The notes: generated from the letters alone by a model not told the origin. Shown: positions 46,900-56,400, numbered from the stretch's first letter. The stretch is DNA of 64,000 bases from Fusibacter sp. A1 (GCF_004125825.1 NZ_QQWI01000005.1:62001-126000), one strand, 5' to 3'. A program made the numbers and translations.

Positions 46900-48102
46900 A
46901 TGAAAACTAAACTGATCATTGCATTTGTTGCATTAGCGGCAATAGGAGGGGGCATATTCTACTTTTTAACCACAGGCAACATCGGAGAGAAGTACAATAC
47001 GGTTGAAGTGAAACGCACTGAAGTCGAGAAATACGTTCAGGATACGGGAAGGATCAGTTCTGAAAACATCAGAAGGTATTTCGGAAGTGGTCTTATGCGT
47101 GTCGAGGAAATGACTTTGACGCTTGGAGCTTCTGTTAAAAAGGGCGAGTTGCTCGTCAAGTATGAGGATTCTCTTGATCTTGAGATGCAAAAGGTTGAAA
47201 AGCAGATGGAAGCCTTGAGTGCCGCCTACGATGAGGCTGTGTCTGGTACGGCTTCAGAGAGTGTCAGCAGTGCCAGTGTGGAAGTGGCTAGAATTAAAAA
47301 CTTGATTGAAACAGCGACAAAGACGAAGCAGAGAACTGAAGCCCTTTACAATAGCGGTGTGGCATCTCTTGCGGAGCTTGAGCAGGTCGTGAATAATGTG
47401 GAACAGCTTCAGAGCAGCCTGAAAATCGCGCAAAACACCTATAATCAGCTTGCAAAAGGTGTTTCGAAAAATATTAGGGAACGATACGAGGCGGAACTTG
47501 AGGTGCTTCATTTAACGCTTGAATCTCTCCAAAACAGGAGAGAGGATTATGTCATTTATGCCGATGTCGACGGAATTGTCACAGAACTGAATACCTTCGT
47601 AGGGGATATTCCTGCTCCTGGCATCATGATCATTGAGATTCAGGACCCTACTGAAAAGGTCGTTCTGGTTGACTTTATGGTGGAGGACGCAATCAATATC
47701 AGACCTGATGCCAAGGCGGTGGTTAAGGACCTTAACCTTGGCCTCGACATTGGTGACCTAAAAGTTGACTTTGTTTATCCAAAGGCTTTTGTAACCTTGT
47801 CGGAGCTTGGTGTTAGAGAGAACCGGCAGACTGTTGAGATCGATCTGCCTGAATCCGCTGCGAACCTTGCCTTTGGACTTGAGGTAGAGACGCTTGTGAT
47901 CACCGAAGAGACTAGAGTTCTACTTATGGTACCTGTAGGTGCGGTCTTTACAGAAAGTTCAAAGCAGTACGTGAATGTGCTTGAAGACGGTGACCTTGTG
48001 GAAAGAGAAATCAAAACCGGTATTGAAGTGGACGGCAACATCGAGGTGATCGTTGGGCTGGAAGAAGGAGAACTGGTCTTGCAGAATTATCAAGAAGATT
48101 AG
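46900..48102 (+). CDS. Periplasmic-adaptor-like (HlyD/MacA type) membrane fusion protein
   Basis: The 400-residue protein starts at ATG 46900; an in-frame TTG 46888 overlaps its own GGAGG site and is rejected. An N-terminal membrane anchor (about 5-24) is followed by a biotinyl-lipoyl-like half (VEEMTLTLGASVKKGELLVKYED), a coiled-coil hairpin (about 95-210), the second lipoyl half (DGIVTELNTFVGDIP) and beta-barrel domains. In Gram-positives such proteins work with ABC exporters; here the ATPase and two permease genes follow within 36 bp or less. No outer-membrane partner is expected. Confidence 0.88.
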   Translation: MKTKLIIAFVALAAIGGGIFYFLTTGNIGEKYNTVEVKRTEVEKYVQDTGRISSENIRRYFGSGLMRVEEMTLTLGASVKKGELLVKYEDSLDLEMQKVEKQMEALSAAYDEAVSGTASESVSSASVEVARIKNLIETATKTKQRTEALYNSGVASLAELEQVVNNVEQLQSSLKIAQNTYNQLAKGVSKNIRERYEAELEVLHLTLESLQNRREDYVIYADVDGIVTELNTFVGDIPAPGIMIIEIQDPTEKVVLVDFMVEDAINIRPDAKAVVKDLNLGLDIGDLKVDFVYPKAFVTLSELGVRENRQTVEIDLPESAANLAFGLEVETLVITEETRVLLMVPVGAVFTESSKQYVNVLEDGDLVEREIKTGIEVDGNIEVIVGLEEGELVLQNYQED

Positions 48103-48138
48103 GTTTGAGTAGAATAGATGGATGAAAGGATGAGTAAG

Positions 48139-48993
48139 ATGATAAAAGTCAAAAATCTGTACCATTCATATAGTAATGATGATAATTTTGCAGTGGATGA
48201 TGTGAACTTTGAAATAAAAAAAGGTGAGATATTTGGATTTTTAGGTCCGTCGGGCGCTGGAAAATCGACGACCCAGAACATTCTTGTCGGACTTTTGGAA
48301 CTTCAAAAAGGCGAGGTCGAGGTCGCAGGATATGATGTTAAGCACATCAAGAACAAGATGTTCAACAAAATCGGCATGTCCTTCGAGCAGTCCAATGTCT
48401 ATAACAAGATGTCGGGCCTTGAAAATCTTGAGTTCTACAGAAAACTATTCGATGTGGAGACAAAAGACCCCATGGAACTGATTAAACTTGTGGGACTTGA
48501 TGGAAAGGAAAACATCAAGGCAGGAAAGTATTCAAAAGGAATGAAGCACAGGCTGACCTTCGCAAGGTCCATGATCAACAATCCTGAGATGTGGTTCCTC
48601 GACGAGCCGACAACAGGACTTGACCCTGCGATCGCATCTCAAATAAAGGATATCATCAAGAAGGAGAACGAAAAAGGTGTAACGATATTTCTTACGACCC
48701 ATAACATGTACATCGCCGACGAACTCTGCGACAGGGTAGCGTTTATTGTCGATGGGAAGATCAGATTGGTTGATTCGCCAAAAGCGCTGAAACTGAAATA
48801 CGGTGAAAAGCTGGTGGAAGTCGAGTATTTCAAAGATGGACAACTCCTTAAGGATACCTTTTCCACTGTAGTTAAAGAGGAAAAGGAAAGGCTCGCTGAA
48901 GTGGTCCTTAACTGCGAGATTCAAACGATGCATACTAAGGAAGCCACTCTAGAGGAAATATTCATCAAGGTTACAGGAAGGGGTCTGGTGTAA
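48139..48993 (+). CDS. ABC exporter ATP-binding protein
   Basis: The product has about 284 residues from ATG 48139, with AAAGG nine bases upstream; earlier in-frame ATGs at 48118 and 48130 have poor sites. Walker A is GPSGAGKST, the signature is the variant YSKGMKHRL, and Walker B is FLDEPTTGLDP; the H-loop is in TTHNM. A C-terminal extension (about 215-284) is like those of CcmA/DrrA-type exporter ATPases. It powers the two permeases encoded directly downstream. Confidence 0.92.
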   Translation: MIKVKNLYHSYSNDDNFAVDDVNFEIKKGEIFGFLGPSGAGKSTTQNILVGLLELQKGEVEVAGYDVKHIKNKMFNKIGMSFEQSNVYNKMSGLENLEFYRKLFDVETKDPMELIKLVGLDGKENIKAGKYSKGMKHRLTFARSMINNPEMWFLDEPTTGLDPAIASQIKDIIKKENEKGVTIFLTTHNMYIADELCDRVAFIVDGKIRLVDSPKALKLKYGEKLVEVEYFKDGQLLKDTFSTVVKEEKERLAEVVLNCEIQTMHTKEATLEEIFIKVTGRGLV

Positions 48994-50109
48994 ATGAAAC
49001 TCTGGTACAGTTTTGCAAAAGAGCTGAGCCTATCTTCAAAAAGCTGGTACTTCTATATCGAACTGGGGATGGCCGTCGTCATACTCTTGATTCTCATTTT
49101 TGTAGTCCCGGAGGAATTTGACGCCAAGGGCAAGGAATATTTCTACCTTGATTTGCCTCAGGTCGTCACAGATAGATTTACCAAAGATCTGCTTGATGAG
49201 GATCTTGACGAGACGGTAGAACAGGTTGAAGTTGAAGCAGACAAGCAGATGTTTTCGGCATCGCTTTACGAAACCGAAGAATCGAAGATCTACCTGCTGG
49301 ATAGCATGGAAGCCTTGGATGCCTTTTCAAATGCCGAAAGGGTGATAGGGATTCACGTTCATGTAAATGAGGAAAATCAGATCGTTTTCACCTACTACCT
49401 GCAGGGATATGAAACGCAAAAGCTTCAAAATCTACTTCTCGTTTACCATAATAGGCTGGCCGGACATGATGTTATAGAGGAGTATTCCGACAACATTGCA
49501 GTCAGACGTCTTTATCAGGATATAGAGCCACTGTCTGATAGACAGAACATGATTCCCGTATTCTTGACTTTCAATGGAAGTCTGATGAGTCTGTTCATTA
49601 TTGCAGCTTATATCTTCCTTGACAAGAATGAGGGAATCATTAAGGCATACGCGATAACCGCATCTTCTGTGTGGCATTACCTGCTGAGTAAGATCGGTGT
49701 TATCATCGTGACAAGTATCGTGACGAGCCTGATCATCACCGTACCGCTCATGGGGCTTCAGCCCAACTACCTTATGATGCTTTTGTTTATCCTATGTTCC
49801 GGTATTTTTGCCGCCTCGCTTGGATTGTTTCTTACAAGTTTTTATAAGGATATCGTCGAAGCCTTTGGAGCCATGTACATTGTCATCATGATTATGATCA
49901 TGCCCAATATCTCTTACTTTACTCCAAGCTGGGATCCTGACTGGGTCAAAATCATCCCGAGCTATGTCATGCTGCAAAGTTTTAAGGAACTTATTTCTGT
50001 GGGTGGAAATATGACCTATGTCGCAGTCGCATCCTTGGGTTTTGCGGTATTGGGTCTTGATATTTTCATTCTTGCAACATATAGATTTAAAAGAACAATG
50101 GCCCTGTGA
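48994..50109 (+). CDS. ABC-2 type exporter permease, first subunit
   Basis: The 371-residue protein begins right after the ATPase stop. It has one N-terminal membrane helix (about 22-40), a large acidic extracellular domain (about 41-185) and five C-terminal helices. This layout with an external domain is typical of ABC-2 permeases of the YhaP/NatB-like group. It probably pairs with the next protein as a heterodimer. Confidence 0.8.
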   Translation: MKLWYSFAKELSLSSKSWYFYIELGMAVVILLILIFVVPEEFDAKGKEYFYLDLPQVVTDRFTKDLLDEDLDETVEQVEVEADKQMFSASLYETEESKIYLLDSMEALDAFSNAERVIGIHVHVNEENQIVFTYYLQGYETQKLQNLLLVYHNRLAGHDVIEEYSDNIAVRRLYQDIEPLSDRQNMIPVFLTFNGSLMSLFIIAAYIFLDKNEGIIKAYAITASSVWHYLLSKIGVIIVTSIVTSLIITVPLMGLQPNYLMMLLFILCSGIFAASLGLFLTSFYKDIVEAFGAMYIVIMIMIMPNISYFTPSWDPDWVKIIPSYVMLQSFKELISVGGNMTYVAVASLGFAVLGLDIFILATYRFKRTMAL

Positions 50110-50123
50110 AGGAGTGTTATGAA

Positions 50124-51128
50124 ATGATTAAAAAAATATTCTTAATATTTCAGAGGGATTTAAAGACAAGTGTAAGAAATTTCATTACCTTGTACATCAT
50201 TGTCGTTCCAGTGATTTTCGCTATAATGATCAATGTCTTCTCGCCTGGTATCAATGACACGACGGTTGAGATTTTGTTGCTCGAAGGAGAGAATCCCCAG
50301 CAAAGCGAATACCTCATGCAGTTTGCTAAGGTTGAATTACTGGAAACCCTTGATGATATCGAGGACAGGGTTAGAAAAAGAGACAACATCATAGCTGTTC
50401 TTCCTGATCAAAAGGGTGAGTATTTCATTTTGACACAGGGCAACGAGCCCGACTTTGTTGTAGATTATGTGAGGAGTCTGACAGCTTTTGACCACTATGA
50501 CATTGGAATAAAGGATTCGATGGCTGAGATTGTCGATTATGGTAGGGAAATTCCACCCCTGAAGAAGGTGATGGTCAATACGGCGATGATCTTCACCTCG
50601 ATTCTCGGGGGTATGATCATTGCGCTCAACATCGTTGAAGAAAAAACGGATAATACCATAAGTGCGATTCACTTGACACCCATATCCAAAATAGGGTATA
50701 TCGCAGGTAAGAGTATTATCGGTATGTTTGTTCCGATCCTGGGCTCCATGCTGCTGTTGTGGATCACGGGATTCAAGGGGATCAATTACTTTCATGTGCT
50801 GATCATGGTGGCGACCTCTTGCATCATGAGCATACTCATAGGCTTTATCGAAGGCATTAACAATGACGATGTCATGAACGCCGCAGGTAATATGAAAATG
50901 CTATTCTTACCGCTGTTTGGTGCAATTGCGGGTGAGGAGCTCTTAGCAGACAAGTGGCAGGTTCTATTTTACTGGATACCCTTTTACTGGACTTACAAAG
51001 GCAATGACCTTGTACTATTGAACAAGGGTTCATGGCTTGATATCATCAAATATGCAGGTATCGTACTCGGAATAAGTGCTGTGGTATTTGTCGTGCTGGC
51101 ACCGAAAATAAGAAAAGGTTTGGAATAG
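50124..51128 (+). CDS. ABC-2 type exporter permease, second subunit
   Basis: The product has 334 residues from ATG 50124, with AAGGAG at 50109-50114 that overlaps the previous stop region. One N-terminal helix, an external domain (about 45-155) and five C-terminal helices match its partner. LNIVEEKTDNTISAIHLTPIS is a typical cytoplasmic coupling segment of ABC-2 exporters. A strong terminator follows. The substrate is unknown; no bacteriocin or resistance gene nearby identifies it. Confidence 0.82.
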   Translation: MIKKIFLIFQRDLKTSVRNFITLYIIVVPVIFAIMINVFSPGINDTTVEILLLEGENPQQSEYLMQFAKVELLETLDDIEDRVRKRDNIIAVLPDQKGEYFILTQGNEPDFVVDYVRSLTAFDHYDIGIKDSMAEIVDYGREIPPLKKVMVNTAMIFTSILGGMIIALNIVEEKTDNTISAIHLTPISKIGYIAGKSIIGMFVPILGSMLLLWITGFKGINYFHVLIMVATSCIMSILIGFIEGINNDDVMNAAGNMKMLFLPLFGAIAGEELLADKWQVLFYWIPFYWTYKGNDLVLLNKGSWLDIIKYAGIVLGISAVVFVVLAPKIRKGLE

Positions 51129-51141
51129 TGAACAACCTGAT

Positions 51142-51174
51142 ACCTGAATCCAATGACTGGATTCAGGTTTTTTA
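51142..51174 (+). terminator. Terminator after the ABC exporter operon
   Basis: ACCTGAATCCA and TGGATTCAGGT form a perfect 11-bp stem with a 5-base loop, then a T run. Confidence 0.93.
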
Positions 51175-51223
51175 TTATGTCTTGTCTCACATGATACTTT
51201 CGGTCAATATAAGATGGCATCAA

Positions 51224-51252
51224 CCTTAATTTAACCTTAAATCTGATATAAA
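51224..51252 (+). promoter_or_regulatory. CCTTAA direct repeat and possible -10 upstream of the S41 gene
   Basis: CCTTAA at 51224-51229 and 51235-51240 repeat with 11-bp spacing, and TATAAA lies at 51247-51252. This is a weak candidate for an OmpR-type activated promoter, different in sequence from the TTTTCAG repeats. It would give a leader of about 120 bases. Confidence 0.3.
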
Positions 51253-51380
51253 TACATAGAAATTGCATGGTTAATATGAGAGACTGGGTTCATGGTTTTA
51301 TCATTTCGACCTATTATGAAAATCAGCAGTCAAAAACGAAAACAATGAATTGATAGTTTGACACTTGAAGGAGAAAGAAA

Positions 51381-52700
51381 ATGACAAAAAAAACAATGGT
51401 CGGTGTCGCATGTTTACTGACTGCGGCGATCTTGATGATCGCTCATTTCGCATTTGGTATCAGTTATGATTTAGAATCAAGTGCATTTACGATTAATTTA
51501 CGAAGTCATTCGTTTTCTATTCCTGATCCTTTGACTAAAGAGGATGTACTCTATCTAGAAAAAACTTTTCAAATGAGGTATTTGGACTACGAAACGATTT
51601 TAGAGAAGGATCCGACCTTTAAATCGTTTTCACAGATTGCGACTGATTTTGAAAGTCTTGATCCCTATGAGCGTGTACTCGCACTAAAAAAGAACTTCAG
51701 TAAAATTAACGATTTTCATACTTCTTTTAGCTACTATTTAAGCGGACGACAACTCCCGATTATCTTCGATATTATCGGTGAGGAGCTGGTGGTTGTAAAC
51801 GCACATAAGGAATATGAAGCGCTTATAGGAAGGATTATTTACGAAATTGACGGAAGAGAGGCTCTCGCGTTCGTTGAAGAGGTTAAGTCATATAGTTCTG
51901 GTGACAACGAAAGAGGAAAGCTGTTGAGTGCGATTGATAGCATGCATAACGAGTCTATCTATATGCTGCTGAATGGCGGCTATGACAATCGTTTGAAGAT
52001 GCTGATTGGGGAGGAGACGATTGAGTTCAGTTGGAGGAATTCTTCAACAAATCTAACCAAGTTCGTTAACAGTCCCAGCCACCCTCTTGCCTTTGGTTCT
52101 GTTCTACATTTTCAACGTGCATATGTTGACAATCTGGAACCTTTTACCTACACTTATGACAAAAATAGAAAATTACTACTACTTCATATCAATTATCTGT
52201 TGGGATATGAACCGCAGGTCGCCTACACATTAAGAGATGAGATTGATGCCTTTTTACTCGAGAACGAGGTTGAAACAGTCGTTTTCGACTTTAGAAGAAA
52301 CCTGGGCGGAGCTACAACGGAAATAAGCAATGTGTTTATTAAACTGCTTAAGAACGATCAATATAAAAAATATAGCTTTGTGTCAAGACTCAGCTATTCT
52401 GCTGGAACTGTGACACCCGGTTATTTAAGGAGCCACTTCTCTGTGCCGATCATCGGAGAAAAAACAGGCTATTCTCCGAATACGTCTGGTGTTTCCCTAG
52501 CTATGATTGAAACTACGCAGTTTAAATCTTTGCAGGATAAGGGTGCGCACCTTTGGATGAGTAGTTCGTATGGTGATTATGATAAACGTTTAGCTGAACC
52601 CTATTTGACCTATGACCATGAAATTTCACCTGTGCTTGAAGACTTTACTGGTGAGAAGGACAGTTGGTTGGATGTGCTGGATGAGCTGATGGACAATTAA
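51381..52700 (+). CDS. S41 family (C-terminal processing) peptidase-like protein
   Basis: The 439-residue protein has an N-terminal signal or anchor (about 7-27). The C-terminal half resembles the S41 catalytic domain: VVFDFRRNLGG, SRLSYSAGTVTPGYLR (serine in SYSAG at the nucleophile place) and PIIGEKTGYSPN. I see no clear PDZ domain. It is likely an exported protease or a tail-specific-protease relative; whether the Ser-Lys dyad is intact cannot be settled by eye. AAGGAGAAAG precedes ATG 51381. Confidence 0.72.
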   Translation: MTKKTMVGVACLLTAAILMIAHFAFGISYDLESSAFTINLRSHSFSIPDPLTKEDVLYLEKTFQMRYLDYETILEKDPTFKSFSQIATDFESLDPYERVLALKKNFSKINDFHTSFSYYLSGRQLPIIFDIIGEELVVVNAHKEYEALIGRIIYEIDGREALAFVEEVKSYSSGDNERGKLLSAIDSMHNESIYMLLNGGYDNRLKMLIGEETIEFSWRNSSTNLTKFVNSPSHPLAFGSVLHFQRAYVDNLEPFTYTYDKNRKLLLLHINYLLGYEPQVAYTLRDEIDAFLLENEVETVVFDFRRNLGGATTEISNVFIKLLKNDQYKKYSFVSRLSYSAGTVTPGYLRSHFSVPIIGEKTGYSPNTSGVSLAMIETTQFKSLQDKGAHLWMSSSYGDYDKRLAEPYLTYDHEISPVLEDFTGEKDSWLDVLDELMDN

Positions 52701-52726
52701 AGAATATTCTACAGTCACTGAGAAGA

Positions 52727-52757
52727 GGTACTACTGATCATGGTGGTACCGCTTTTT
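52727..52757 (+). terminator. Terminator after the S41 gene
   Basis: GGTACTAC (52727-52734) pairs with GTGGTACC (52743-52750), one G-T pair, then GC and five T. Confidence 0.75.
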
Positions 52758-52842
52758 ATTTGATATTATGATTGGTAGAATGATAGTGGTAACCATGGAA
52801 GCACCTTGACTGATAAAACTTAAAAATGAAAGGAAACACAAC

Positions 52843-52881
52843 ATGAAAACTGCAGGCGTTATGCACCCCCGCAAGAATTAA
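52843..52881 (+). CDS. Possible 12-residue leader peptide upstream of the MATE gene
   Basis: AAAGGA is followed at good spacing by ATG 52843 and a 12-codon frame MKTAGVMHPRKN ending in TAA. It lies 90 bases before the MATE start, and the interval contains competing hairpins. Leader peptides of this size control resistance genes by ribosome stalling; that role here is inferred. Chance occurrence cannot be excluded. Confidence 0.35.
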   Translation: MKTAGVMHPRKN

Positions 52882-52900
52882 GCGATAAACTTATTTCTTG

Positions 52901-52964
52901 CCCACTTGTACTGGTTAATTTCACTACAAGGCTTACCAGATCTGAGTAAGCCCAAGTTTGGGGG
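52901..52964 (+). promoter_or_regulatory. Mutually exclusive hairpins over the MATE ribosome site
   Basis: GGCTTAC (52930-52936) can pair with GTAAGCC (52946-52952). The last CC of that arm is also needed for CCCA (52951-52954) to pair with TGGG (52959-52962), which covers the GGGGG ribosome site. CCCACTTG (52901-52908) can further pair with the CAAGT..GGG stretch from 52953. The geometry resembles a translational attenuator. Confidence 0.4.
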
Positions 52965-52971
52965 TATAAAA

Positions 52972-54336
52972 ATGAAACTTATGTATCGATCAGATGCATT
53001 ATCAAAACGTATTCACGCGATTGCCATTCCGATGTTGTTCAACTACATCGCACATGTTCTTTATTCCATAAGTGACCAGGCCATTATTGGCAGAACCAGC
53101 CTTGCCGAATATGCGGCGGTTAGCGTGATCGCAAACCTGTTATATGCCATCACTGGAACCTTAGGGATTATTTCTGTTGTGCTTACTATTTTAGGTGCCA
53201 GAAAAATCGGGCAAGGGAATGATGAAAGCTACGAGAGGTTGTTCAATTCGATATTGACCGTAGTCGCAGCACTTGGTGTGATCTTCGAAGTGCTATGCAT
53301 CATAGGCGGTAGAGTGATTTTAAAACTGCTGTTTGGCATGCATGGACCTATGCTTGATTATGGCTACTTGTACCTTGTAATTGCAGGTCTTGGACTGGGA
53401 ATCAACCTTGCCATTTTCGTGTTTTCGTCCTACTTCAAGAGCATTGAAAAAACGAAAGTCTTATTCTATGGAACGTTGCTTTCATGTGGTATCAACCTGC
53501 TGATCGACTATTTGCTGGTTTTCGGAAAGCTGGGGCTGCCTAGATTAGGTGTGATGGGAGCTGCCATAGGTACTGTCGTGGGGCTGCTTGTCAATCTTTT
53601 CATCTTTGGATATGCCTTTGGTAAGTATTCAAGCTTTAAGCTTAGGGTGAGTGTCCACCCTGTGGAACTCAAAGAAATAATTCAAAGTTTTCTACCTCTT
53701 TTGGGGCAGGATTTTGCCGAATCAGCAGGCTTCTCGGTGATTGTCATGATGATGATTGCTCGATTAGGTGAAGTAGCCATCGCATCTTACGGTGTCTTGA
53801 TCGTTCTCTTGCAGGTGCTTACACTTCCCGTATATGCCTATTCGACAGCTCTAATCAGCATCGCGTCGAATGCCATAGGCGCACAGGATTATGATCTGGT
53901 TGGAATACTGGCAAAAAAAGTACTGAAAAACCTGTTCCTTGTCTTGCTCCCTGTCGCCAGTCTGGTTTATCTTTTCAGAAATCATATAGGAAAGCTCATT
54001 ACAGACAGTGGTGTTGTGGTAAACACGGTAGCTCAAGTAGTGGCGGTTGTGATTATCGTACAATTTTTAAATGCGGGTAATCAAATCTACCGGAGCCTGC
54101 TGAATGCAGTACAGGATGAAAAATGGCTTATGAATTTTTCTTTTGCTATGAGCATATTCACGCTGCTGTCAATTTATATAGCCTGTATTGCGCTTCGTTT
54201 TGGACTGATCGGACTATACGTCGCACTGGGTCTGTCTTATGCGATAAGCCATGTTTGGTGTAGAAGCAGGTATAGAAAAATCGAAAAAAGTTATGGTGAA
54301 ACTTCTCAAAACACGATTCAATTGAACTCGGTTTAA
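52972..54336 (+). CDS. MATE family multidrug/organic compound exporter
   Basis: The product has 454 residues from ATG 52972 with GGGGG at 52960-52964; an upstream in-frame TTG 52906 has no site. Twelve membrane segments in two related halves are visible, with MATE features IAIPMLFNYIAHVLYSISDQAIIG near the start and GVMGAAIGTVVG in the first half. It exports cationic or drug-like compounds using Na+ or H+. The upstream leader peptide and hairpins suggest regulated translation. Confidence 0.88.
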   Translation: MKLMYRSDALSKRIHAIAIPMLFNYIAHVLYSISDQAIIGRTSLAEYAAVSVIANLLYAITGTLGIISVVLTILGARKIGQGNDESYERLFNSILTVVAALGVIFEVLCIIGGRVILKLLFGMHGPMLDYGYLYLVIAGLGLGINLAIFVFSSYFKSIEKTKVLFYGTLLSCGINLLIDYLLVFGKLGLPRLGVMGAAIGTVVGLLVNLFIFGYAFGKYSSFKLRVSVHPVELKEIIQSFLPLLGQDFAESAGFSVIVMMMIARLGEVAIASYGVLIVLLQVLTLPVYAYSTALISIASNAIGAQDYDLVGILAKKVLKNLFLVLLPVASLVYLFRNHIGKLITDSGVVVNTVAQVVAVVIIVQFLNAGNQIYRSLLNAVQDEKWLMNFSFAMSIFTLLSIYIACIALRFGLIGLYVALGLSYAISHVWCRSRYRKIEKSYGETSQNTIQLNSV

Positions 54337-54350
54337 GGACCAAATAGATC

Positions 54351-54551
54351 GCGCCAATTTTTAATTAGCGCCCAGGCCGTAGACAAAGTCCAATTTCTGC
54401 GTCAATTCAAAAACCCTGCACGCTTACGTATGTCTGTATACGCTGCGCCCGCAGGGTTTTCTTTTTCCTTGAACTTGAACTTTCTCTACAGCCTGCCATC
54501 CTGAAGACTTTGTCTTCAGTCTGAGCGTCAATTTTTAATTGGCGCTTTTTT
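54351..54551 (+). repeat. Structured intergenic block: terminators and GCGYCAATTTTTAATT repeats
   Basis: GCGCCAATTTTTAATTAGCGC (54351-54371, one letter over a strict 20-mer; key arms GCGC and GCGC) and a near copy at 54525-54545 bracket the block, the second ending in six T. Between them lie CCCTGC/GCAGGG with a T-rich end (54414-54466), CTGAAGAC-TTT-GTCTTCAG (54501-54519), and AGACAAAGTC at 54381-54390 inverse to GACTTTGTCT at 54506-54515. It includes the MATE terminator and looks like a REP-type element. The rest up to 54677 shows no gene. Confidence 0.6.
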
Positions 54552-54677
54552 AATTTCTTGACTTATCAAGACTGTACATTGACACCAACACAAAGGAAAA
54601 ATCAAATTAAATCATATAGTCCCACAGTTAGCCACGCTTCATTGCTATACTAGAGATAAGAAGAAAAGGAGAATACA

Positions 54678-55592
54678 ATGACAGTTCAGGAATATTTTAA
54701 ACTTAATGAAAACCAAGCTTCTATCTATAAGTACGCACCTGTTTATAAGCACTACCTGAATGATCAGGATGTGATCATAAAAAGGACTAAAAAGCAAAAG
54801 GAAAGACTGGAGCCTCTGGTGAAGTGGCAAGAACACTTAGTTGAAAACGGCATTGCCACCCTAACACCTGTTCCTTACAATCATCAGCTGCATCACGCCA
54901 TTGATAGCGACAATTGGGTGGTTTATCCCTATATTCAGGGTTCCGCTTATTCTGGCGAGAGGGGTCAAATTGAAAAGGCAGGCGAGCTTTTAGGCCGCTT
55001 GCACAAATTAGGAGAAGAAGGGTACTTCACCCACGGCTTCAATTGGCACCGCTATGATGATGAATTCTATGCGGATGTGGAAGGGGATATTAAAGGCATC
55101 CTCTCTAACTACTCTGACCTAACTGACCATAAGAACTTCAACGCCTTATTCAAAGCCATCAATGGCTTAAACCATAGCAAAAGTGCGAGCCTTCAATCAC
55201 TTGATTTACCGATGGTTGATGGGCACTGGGACTATAAGGCGAGCAATCTGATTTTTAAAAGTGATGGCATTACACTAATCGACACGGATAATGCAGGTCG
55301 TATTCCCAGACTATTCGACCTTGCACTGGCCTTATTGCTCTTTCATACCGAATCAAGTGGCGCTCCCAACCGTGTGTTCACCACTGATGAGTGGCAGGTG
55401 TTCTATCATGGATATGCGAGACACGTGTCGTTAACTGAAAAAGAAAAGAACAATTGGCAAGACTTCTTGCTCTTTGTTTACATGGACGAAGTGCTTTGGG
55501 CAGTATCTGACCTTGAAGAGGACGAGCCGCAAAGGCAAAAGGACTTTATGAAGTCGCTATTGCTATTTGACTATCAGGCGTATAGCTTATAA
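54678..55592 (+). CDS. APH-like phosphotransferase family protein
   Basis: The 304-residue protein has the aminoglycoside-phosphotransferase/choline-kinase fold: a catalytic-loop motif GHWDYKASNLIF (an HxDxxxxN-type loop at about 186-197) and the metal-binding aspartate in LIDTDNAGRIPRLFDLALAL. AAGGAGA precedes ATG 54678. The small-molecule substrate is unknown. Nearness to MATE and GNAT genes hints at a detoxification or resistance cluster, but each gene seems to be its own unit. Confidence 0.78.
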   Translation: MTVQEYFKLNENQASIYKYAPVYKHYLNDQDVIIKRTKKQKERLEPLVKWQEHLVENGIATLTPVPYNHQLHHAIDSDNWVVYPYIQGSAYSGERGQIEKAGELLGRLHKLGEEGYFTHGFNWHRYDDEFYADVEGDIKGILSNYSDLTDHKNFNALFKAINGLNHSKSASLQSLDLPMVDGHWDYKASNLIFKSDGITLIDTDNAGRIPRLFDLALALLLFHTESSGAPNRVFTTDEWQVFYHGYARHVSLTEKEKNNWQDFLLFVYMDEVLWAVSDLEEDEPQRQKDFMKSLLLFDYQAYSL

Positions 55593-55653
55593 ATAATCAT
55601 TCAAGCGGTGATGATATGGTCTTAATAAGCAATGATGATTCAGTGGGGATCTT

Positions 55654-56400
55654 ATGACTAAAAATGAAATTTATAAAACATTATTAGAACAACTCAGCTA
55701 CGACATGAACTGTTCACAAGATGAGTTGTTGAAAAGTGGCGTTACTCTGGTTGAAGCCGGCAATCATGACAAACGTAGAAAGTTCACGCAAGACCCAATC
55801 GTGTTTGGCATGTTAACGCTGGGAGAAGGGGCTGTCATGTCTGCCCGACCTGAACTATTAGCTGATTTAAACCAGTACAAAGCCTTCGAATACCCGCTTA
55901 GGTTATTTGAACACTTTAAAATGACTGAGATAGATCAACTCCTTAAAAAGAATGGCTTTAGTATGACGGGCCTATCAGAGTTTTACTTACCTGACCCAAA
56001 AAATCTACCGACCTTCACAATCAGTGATGACTATAGAATTGACTGGTATGAAGGGGATCACGTTGCAGAACTCTTTAAACACGAGGGCTTTCATAACGCC
56101 TTATCCTATTATATAAAAGGCCTTAGACCCGATGTGATCGCCGTTACTGCGAGCTTAAATAATCAGATTATCGGTATGGCCGGTGCCAGCGCTGACAGTG
56201 AGATGATGTGGCAAGTGGGGATTGATGTTTTAAAGGAACACAGGGGCATGGGTATAGGCACATTCTTAGTCAGTGAAATTACCAAACGAATCTTGCTCCT
56301 TGACAAGGTGCCTTATTACGGTACTTGGAATGCCAATATCGGTTCAAGAAAGATTGCTCTCAAGTGCGGTTATATGCCTGCTTGGACTGAAGTGTATTAG
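55654..56400 (+). CDS. GNAT family N-acetyltransferase
   Basis: The 248-residue protein has an N-terminal region not recognised (1-115) and a C-terminal GNAT domain. The acetyl-CoA motif A is VGIDVLKEHRGMGIGTFLVSEI and the domain ends with NIGSRKIALKCGYMPAW. The start is ATG 55654, with GTGGGGAT upstream. The substrate is unknown. Confidence 0.82.
   Translation: MTKNEIYKTLLEQLSYDMNCSQDELLKSGVTLVEAGNHDKRRKFTQDPIVFGMLTLGEGAVMSARPELLADLNQYKAFEYPLRLFEHFKMTEIDQLLKKNGFSMTGLSEFYLPDPKNLPTFTISDDYRIDWYEGDHVAELFKHEGFHNALSYYIKGLRPDVIAVTASLNNQIIGMAGASADSEMMWQVGIDVLKEHRGMGIGTFLVSEITKRILLLDKVPYYGTWNANIGSRKIALKCGYMPAWTEVY

Noticed and set aside
52721..52757. GGTGGTACCGC resembling a T-box element upstream of the MATE gene
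   Set aside because: No stem I, specifier or antiterminator context is present; the bases are explained by the stem of a plain terminator after the S41 gene.
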